From Mycobacterium sp. (GTDB lineage Bacteria; Actinomycetota; Actinomycetes; Mycobacteriales; Mycobacteriaceae): 35,590 bases of DNA. Of this stretch, positions 31,297 through 35,590 are shown piece after piece (position 1 is the first letter of the stretch; the number at the start of each line of letters is the position of its first letter). The stretch covers positions 1-35,590 of the forward strand of contig JAOPVX010000293.1 of NCBI GenBank assembly GCA_025965975.1, written 5' to 3'. The notes beneath the pieces are model-generated. The model worked only from the letters and a program-made list of their open reading frames with translations, made no database searches and had not been told where the DNA came from. A program made the translations under genes and the position numbers.

Positions 31297-32688
31297 ATGG
31301 CGAAAATCGGTGACCGCGCGGTCGTGTTGGGTGCAAGTATGGCCGGCCTGCTGACCGCACGGGCCTTGTCCGACTTCTTCGAGACGGTCACGGTCGTCGA
31401 GCGCGACGTGCTGCCCGACAACCCCGTCAACCGCCGAGGAGTGCCACAGGGGCGCCACGCACACGGCCTCCTGAGCCGGGGCGCGCAGGCGTTGGAGGAG
31501 TTGTTCCCCGGCCTGCTCGATGAGCTGGTGCTGGCCGGCGCGCCGTACTTCGACGGGCAAGACTTGTCGAAGCTGCACTACAACCTGGGCGGACACCGCG
31601 TCGTCAGCACGGGTTCGGCCGAGGATTTCAGCGCGTATGTGACGAGCAGACCGTTCCTGGAATATCACGTCCGGCGGCGTGTCCGCGCCGTCGCCAACGT
31701 CATGCTGCTCGACGATCACGACGTGTTCGAGTTGACGTCGACGCCGGACCGCGGCCGTATCACCGGCGTCCGGACCGTCAACCGGCACAGCCGCGAAGAG
31801 TCCACGCTGGCCGCTGATCTTGTCGTGGATGCGACCGGGCGCGGCGCCCGGACGCCGGCGTGGCTGGAAAGCCTGGGCTACGGCCGCCCGGTCGAGGATC
31901 ACGTCGTGGTGCATCTGACCTACACCAGCCAGGCGCTGCGGATGCGCCCCGGTGCCCTGCACGAAATGGGCTTCATCATCGGCGTCGTCCCCGGGCGGCC
32001 GACCGGGATGTTCCTTGTCGGCTGTGAAAACGACACGTGGCTGTTCACCGCGATGGGGATGGCGGGTCGGGAGCCGCCCTGCGAGCGCACCGCGATGTAC
32101 GAGTTCGCCGAGGACTTCACACCCGCGCATGTGCTGCCCGCCCTGCGGGCCGCCGAACCCCTCGGGGAGGTGGCACGACACCGCGTCCCGTCCAGCCAGT
32201 GGCGCCGATATGACAAGATGCGCCGATTCCCCGACGGCCTTCTGGTCTCCGGCGACGCGATCTGCAGCTTCAACCCGATCTATGGGCAAGGCATGACGGT
32301 GGCCGCGCTGGAAGCGCTGGCGTTGCGGGACTGCTTGTCCCGCGGCACAAACGATCTGCCGCGGCGATTCTTCCAAGCCGCGGCAGGCCCGATCCGGCAG
32401 GCGTGGCAACTGGCCGCCGGCGGCGACCTTGCCCTGCCCGAAATCGGCGGCGCACAACCGCTGGCCACGCGACTGTTCAACGGCTATGTGGATCGGGTGC
32501 TGACCGCCGCCGAATTCGACGCCGCCGCATTCAATCAGTTCGCGAGGGTGACCTCACTGGTGGACCCGGCGACCCGGCTGCTGCGCCCAGCCATGATGTG
32601 GCGTGCCGCCACGGCCAACTACCGCGGGCGGCAGCGCAGCAGCCAACCCGCAGAGCCTCCCACTTTGGTTGACAGCACGCCGATCTAG
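31297..32688 (+). CDS. FAD-dependent oxidoreductase (geranylgeranyl-reductase/halogenase-like fold)
   Basis: The product has 463 residues. Residues 8-35 (AVVLGASMAGLLTARALSDF) form the FAD Rossmann motif in its GASMAG form. RRGVPQGRHAHGLLSRG follows, a signature of a mycobacterial subgroup of these reductases and hydroxylases. ADLVVDATGRGARTPAW is the middle motif, and VSGDAICSFNPIYGQGMTVA the late FAD motif. There is no halogenase WxWxIP motif. The product may hydroxylate or reduce a lipid or polyketide. ATG codons at 31285 and 31297 and a GTG at 31249 are possible starts; 31297 has GGGTGG upstream and sits just before the fold. It stands alone between a pseudogene region and the terminator at 33006. 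Confidence 0.88.
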   Translation: MAKIGDRAVVLGASMAGLLTARALSDFFETVTVVERDVLPDNPVNRRGVPQGRHAHGLLSRGAQALEELFPGLLDELVLAGAPYFDGQDLSKLHYNLGGHRVVSTGSAEDFSAYVTSRPFLEYHVRRRVRAVANVMLLDDHDVFELTSTPDRGRITGVRTVNRHSREESTLAADLVVDATGRGARTPAWLESLGYGRPVEDHVVVHLTYTSQALRMRPGALHEMGFIIGVVPGRPTGMFLVGCENDTWLFTAMGMAGREPPCERTAMYEFAEDFTPAHVLPALRAAEPLGEVARHRVPSSQWRRYDKMRRFPDGLLVSGDAICSFNPIYGQGMTVAALEALALRDCLSRGTNDLPRRFFQAAAGPIRQAWQLAAGGDLALPEIGGAQPLATRLFNGYVDRVLTAAEFDAAAFNQFARVTSLVDPATRLLRPAMMWRAATANYRGRQRSSQPAEPPTLVDSTPI

Positions 32689-33283
32689 CTCGCTGGTATC
32701 GCCGTTGGCTCCCAACGGTTTACAGCGACCGTCTCCCTTCATCACAGAATCGGCGTTCTCGAGCATGTCGACATGTGCCGTGCAGCCAGTCCCTCCACGG
32801 TCATGTCATCGCATCGGCCATCGACATATGCCCTTCGAAGCCAAGCGATGTCGCCATCACCCGGTAGAGCTCGAGCAATTGTCAATACTGGATCAAGATT
32901 TTTAGGCACGATCTCATCGATCAACGACGACGAATCCGAGGAGCACCGTCGCAATCGACGGAATCAGAAACTGATATGTGGGCGGGTTTGTCAAGTGGGT
33001 AGGTGAAAGCCGCCCCGGTGGTGGCCGGGGCGGCTTTTGGTTTGGCTGGCCTGGTGGTGGCGGTGGCGGTCGTTGCTCACGACGGTGGTGTCAGGCTGAT
33101 ATGCGCGGGTTGGGTACCGCATGACGATGGTTCGGATGTGAACGTTACTGCTGTCTACAATCGAGCGTCACATGTGATTTCAGATCGAATCGTGTTGTGG
33201 CTCATAGGTTCTTGACAGGTTGGTTCACTCACCGCGCCAACGCCTGGTTCACCAGGGCCAGCCAAGTATGTGGTGCCGGCTGG
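32689..33283. other. Intergenic region with a terminator; one weak frame
   Basis: These 595 bases lie between the FAD oxidoreductase and the IS110 element. The terminator at 33006 is the one clear signal. A minus-strand frame at 32742-32954 would give 70 residues, including PGDGDIAWLRRAYVDGRCDD, but its codon use is less GC-rich than its neighbours and I know no relative. I leave it unassigned. Confidence 0.4.
33006..33042 (+). terminator. Rho-independent-type terminator hairpin
   Basis: A perfect 13-bp stem, AAAGCCGCCCCGG with CCGGGGCGGCTTT, closes on a six-base loop and is followed by TTTTGGTTTGG-type sequence on the plus strand. It is by far the strongest hairpin in the right third of the window. 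It would stop transcripts coming from the oxidoreductase gene about 320 bases upstream, and shield that gene from the IS110 side. Confidence 0.75.
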
Positions 33284-34365
33284 CTATTGCAGGGTCGCCA
33301 GTGACCAGCACCAGCCCGCGAGTTCACGGGCGATCGCGACGTTGGCGACCAGAGGGTTCTTGCCGCGTTCGGTGAAACGTTGCCAGCGCTGATGCAGGCG
33401 CCGGTTACCGACGTGCCCGCGTGCCTTGAGGGCTGGGTTGACCCGCGTCCAGCGGGCCCGCATTGTGGGTCCGGAGGTGCTGTAGGACTTGCGGTGATGC
33501 CAGGCCGCTTCGATCAACAGTCGGCGCACATGGGTGTTGCCCGCCCTGGTGATCGAGCCCTGGGCCCGAGGGGTTCCCGAGGAGTATTCGCTCGGCACCA
33601 ACCCGACGTAGGCGCCGATGGACGAACCGGTGAATCGGGACCAGTCACCGATCTCCACGGTCAACGCCAGCGCGGTTAGCGCGGAGATGCCGCGCAGGCA
33701 GCCCAACCGGTCCACCGGGTCGGCGAACCGGGCTGAGGTGGCGACCACCGCGATCTGCTCATCGAGGCGATCCCGCGCCGCGGTCGCTGACAGCACGGCG
33801 TCGAAGTAGTGGTCGAATGCCGCCGCCTGATGGACGTCGTCGAACCGCTGCCGACGCAGCCACAACTCATGGATACCGGTCCAAGGGGTTCCACCCGAAT
33901 TGACGATTCCCTGCCGCAGAAGCATTTTCGACAACCGGTGGCGGACCCGCATCAGATCGGCGCGGGCATCTTCGCGGGCCCGCACCAGATCGCGTACCGC
34001 CTCAATCTCACGATCGGGCACCGTTACCGCCGTGATCTCACCCAGGCGCCGCAGCTTGGCCAGATGCGCGGCATCGCGGGCAGGTCGGTTTCACCCGATC
34101 CCCGGCCGGGGGGCAACTTCGACGGTGCCGCGACCACACATTCCATCCCGGCCTCGGTCACTGCCCGCGCCAACCCGAACCCGGTCGGCCCGGCCTCGTA
34201 GGCCACCCGTACCGGCGCTCGCAGCTGATGCAACCAGCCCAGAATTTCCCGGTGGTCCGGGCACAACCGTGCCCGAGCGATCTTGCCTGTCTCCTCGTCA
34301 ACGGCGTGCGCCACCACCGAAAGCGCGTGCACGTCCAACCCGACACTCGTACCCTGAACAATCAC
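33284..34365 (-). pseudogene. IS110-family transposase, broken by several indels
   Basis: The N-terminal part (from the GTG at 34365, with AGGAGG upstream) reads GTSVGLDVHALSVVAHAVDE and VRVAYEAGPTGFGLARAV, giving the first Asp and the Glu of the DEDD RuvC-like domain. The C-terminal part (ending at 33284) has LGCLRGISALTALAL, TGSSIGAYVGLVPSEYSSG and GNTHVRRLLIEAAWHH, the Transposase_20 domain with its serine region. Between them the frame changes three times within about 35 bases. A C-run at 34108-34113 has one base too many for KLPPAGDRVK, and single bases appear missing near 34089 and 34083 around VKTD.RARDA. With those corrected the protein would be about 360 residues, the normal length. 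It is a true pseudogene, unless the indels are sequencing errors. Confidence 0.85.
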
Positions 34366-34600
34366 CGGAGGCCTCCTGATCTGCAAATGTGGCACTACCA
34401 GCGCGAGTGTTCACCCACGCCGGCAACCCACGAATCGTTTTGCAGCACGAGGCCTTCGGCCTCAGCTAGCCCCTTTACCGTCTACAGTCAGCATCGGGTC
34501 GCACCTTCCCGACCAGCATTGCCACGCTGGTCTTGCTTGGAACCTTTCATCGGTCACCCGGGAAGGTACGCCCCTTCCCGAGCCGATCCACAGATTTCAA
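34366..34600 (-). ncRNA. Candidate IS110 bridge RNA region (left end)
   Basis: IS110-group elements carry a structured guide RNA between their left end and the recombinase start. This stretch precedes the transposase on its strand and has three clean hairpins: GAGGCC/GGCCTC at 34449-34463, GACCAGC/GCTGGTC at 34511-34532 with an eight-base loop, and CGGGAAGG/CCTTCCCG at 34559-34580 with a six-base loop. Stems with sizeable loops are what such RNAs look like. No target-binding or donor-binding loop pairing was demonstrated and the element end is not defined, so the call rests on position and structure only. Confidence 0.35.
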
Positions 34601-34781
34601 GCATTGCTCACCTGCGGTCACACTCGTCGAATCAGCCACCGAGCGCGGCGCCGGGGCAGGCCGTTCGATCTCGCGGGTGTGCCCGAATGGGCCCATGTCG
34701 TCCAGGATGGTGGGCGGGCTCGCGACTTCCGGATCCGAAGAACTGGGCCCTCGGCCTGCTGCACGGCAATAGGCCATGTCG

Positions 34782-34851
34782 GGTAGGCGTGCGCGGTCTG
34801 GGCGAGCCAGCCGGCAGGTAGGCGTGCGCGGTCTGGGCGAGCCGGCCGGCA
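34782..34851. repeat. 35-bp tandem duplication
   Basis: Two adjacent 35-base units (34782-34816 and 34817-34851), each beginning GGTAGGCGTGCGCGGTCTGG, differ at one position (CCAGCC against CCGGCC). They are not part of a recognised gene. A recent slippage duplication next to the IS110 element is the simplest reading. Confidence 0.75.
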
Positions 34852-35399
34852 AACATGCCGTCCTTATCGTGAGGGCGGGTTCGTGGATGCGTTCGCCGGC
34901 CCCCCAAGCCGGAACCAAGTTGATGCCACACTTTTGACGAAACGCGCTCAGCGAGCGTCGGTTATATGTGTAGTGCAACCCGTGCGCTCACCACAGGTCC
35001 GATGCATGTCACCAACGCGGCTAATAGCAAGAAGACGCGATTCGCCGTTGCCGTTACGGATAAGCCGTGCGGATTGCGGCCGGTGACACGATCCTTACCG
35101 ACACCCCTAGTGGAAATACTTGACGACTTCATCGCCGCCACCGCGGCGCCACATGCCGATCTGACGAATCGAAAAACTTGATCAGCACGTTGATGCGGCG
35201 AGCGTCGGCTTCTCATTCTCTCCGGTGTCGGTCCCGACAGCTGCCAATCTGAACCGTCGGGACCTCAGAATTCTGGGCGGCCGGCCGCACACAACTCCGT
35301 ACCTCGCGAATACCCTGTTTCGGCTGCGGCAACCGTCCGACCTGGCTGGCGAGGGTCGTGGCTCCGGGTCGGCTAGCAGGCTGAGTCCGCCAGAGCCAC
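34852..35399. other. No gene recognised
   Basis: These 548 bases contain short open frames on both strands (for example 34962-35216 minus and 34966-35181 plus), but none has a ribosome site with a recognisable product. Nothing further was seen. Confidence 0.4.
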
Positions 35400-35590
35400 T
35401 TACATTTTGGTGTATCGGGCCATGGCGAAGCTGTACAGGCCGTAGGTGATGATTCCCAGGCCGGCGGCGATCAGGAGTGCTGCTCAGTAGGGTTGGGCAC
35501 CGAGCGTTTTGAGGGCCCCGTCGAGTCCGGTGGCCTTGTTCGGCTGCGAACGGCTGGCCGCGACGATGACCAGCACCCCGGCGCCGGCGA
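35400..35590 (-). pseudogene. C-terminal end of a DUF1206 membrane protein with an in-frame TGA
   Basis: Reading leftward from the window edge, the frame gives AGAGVLVIVAASRSQPNKAT, then LDGALKTLGAQPY, a TGA at 35484-35486, then AALLIAAGLGIITYGLYSFA and MARYTKM before a TAA. TLGAQPYG followed by LLxxxALGLxxYGxYSFxxARY is the repeated two-helix unit of DUF1206 proteins. The TGA sits where a Gly codon (GGA) is expected, so one base change explains it. The product would lose its last membrane helix. The N-terminal part lies outside the window. Confidence 0.75.

Noticed and set aside
31231-32457. Minus-strand frame of 408 codons opposite the FAD oxidoreductase
   Set aside because: The plus strand has all FAD motifs in order; the minus product is Gln/His/Arg-rich noise.
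33003-33215. Small hydrophobic plus-strand protein starting with a GTG at 33003
   Set aside because: Its first codons are the two arms of a perfect terminator hairpin, so the hydrophobic Ala/Val run comes from the GC-rich stem and following repeats.
34024-34365. Programmed frameshift in the IS110 transposase
   Set aside because: IS110 transposases are normally one frame, and three separate indels are needed to restore it, which a single recoding event cannot do.

Overview
The window is high-GC actinobacterial DNA and most probably comes from a Mycobacterium. Pointers to that genus are the end of an MMPL exporter, a large LuxR-type ATPase regulator, a class III cyclase-homology/AAA regulator with a zinc ribbon, GTG/TTG starts, many ATGA-overlapping gene pairs and low-complexity Gly/Ser protein. 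No rRNA, tRNA or CRISPR array was seen. The content looks like accessory chromosome with three separate scars of mobile DNA.

Layout. (1) 1-9.4 kb: the 3' half of an MMPL transporter, an apparently complete IS200/IS605 element (tnpA-tnpB), then a minus-strand run of tailoring enzymes: O-methyltransferase, aromatic-type FAD monooxygenase, bicovalent berberine-bridge-type oxidase, FMO/Baeyer-Villiger-type monooxygenase and alpha/beta hydrolase. Three of the four junctions in this run are overlapping or touching. It reads as a small pathway for oxidising and methylating a small molecule, with the MMPL pump as a possible exporter. (2) 9.8-13.9 kb, all minus strand: an SDR with a small lipoprotein, and a three-gene set made of a Gly/Ser heptad-repeat surface protein, a one-TM protein and an HTTM (gamma-carboxylase-like) membrane protein. 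(3) 14.1-20.4 kb: a small DUF4242-like protein below a LuxR/AAA regulator, a lipoprotein CocE/NonD hydrolase and an NYN-domain protein. (4) 20.6-23.9 kb: a divergent plus-strand pair, an archaeal/eukaryal-type prolyl-tRNA synthetase and a methyltransferase with a regulatory domain.

(5) 24.1-27.3 kb is the first degraded mobile patch. An IS21 istA is fused in frame to the catalytic domain of a Tn3-family transposase and followed tail-to-tail by a Tn3-type resolvase. After it come the C-terminal stub of an enoyl-CoA hydratase and the C-terminal stub of a tyrosine recombinase. (6) 27.5-32.7 kb: an intact cyclase-homology/AAA regulator, directly followed by a decayed second copy of the same gene start, a frameshifted small gene, and a FAD-dependent oxidoreductase. 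(7) 33.2-35.6 kb: an IS110-family element whose transposase carries several indels and whose upstream region is rich in hairpins (candidate bridge RNA), a 35-bp tandem duplication, and the end of a DUF1206 membrane protein with an in-frame TGA.

The observations most worth following are the IstA/Tn3 transposase chimera, the HTTM plus Gly/Ser-repeat gene set, the TnpB element whose natural guide should match the end of the adjacent MMPL gene, the flavoenzyme cluster, the archaeal-type ProRS, and the IS110 candidate bridge-RNA region. All functional statements come from reading motifs; no database search was run.
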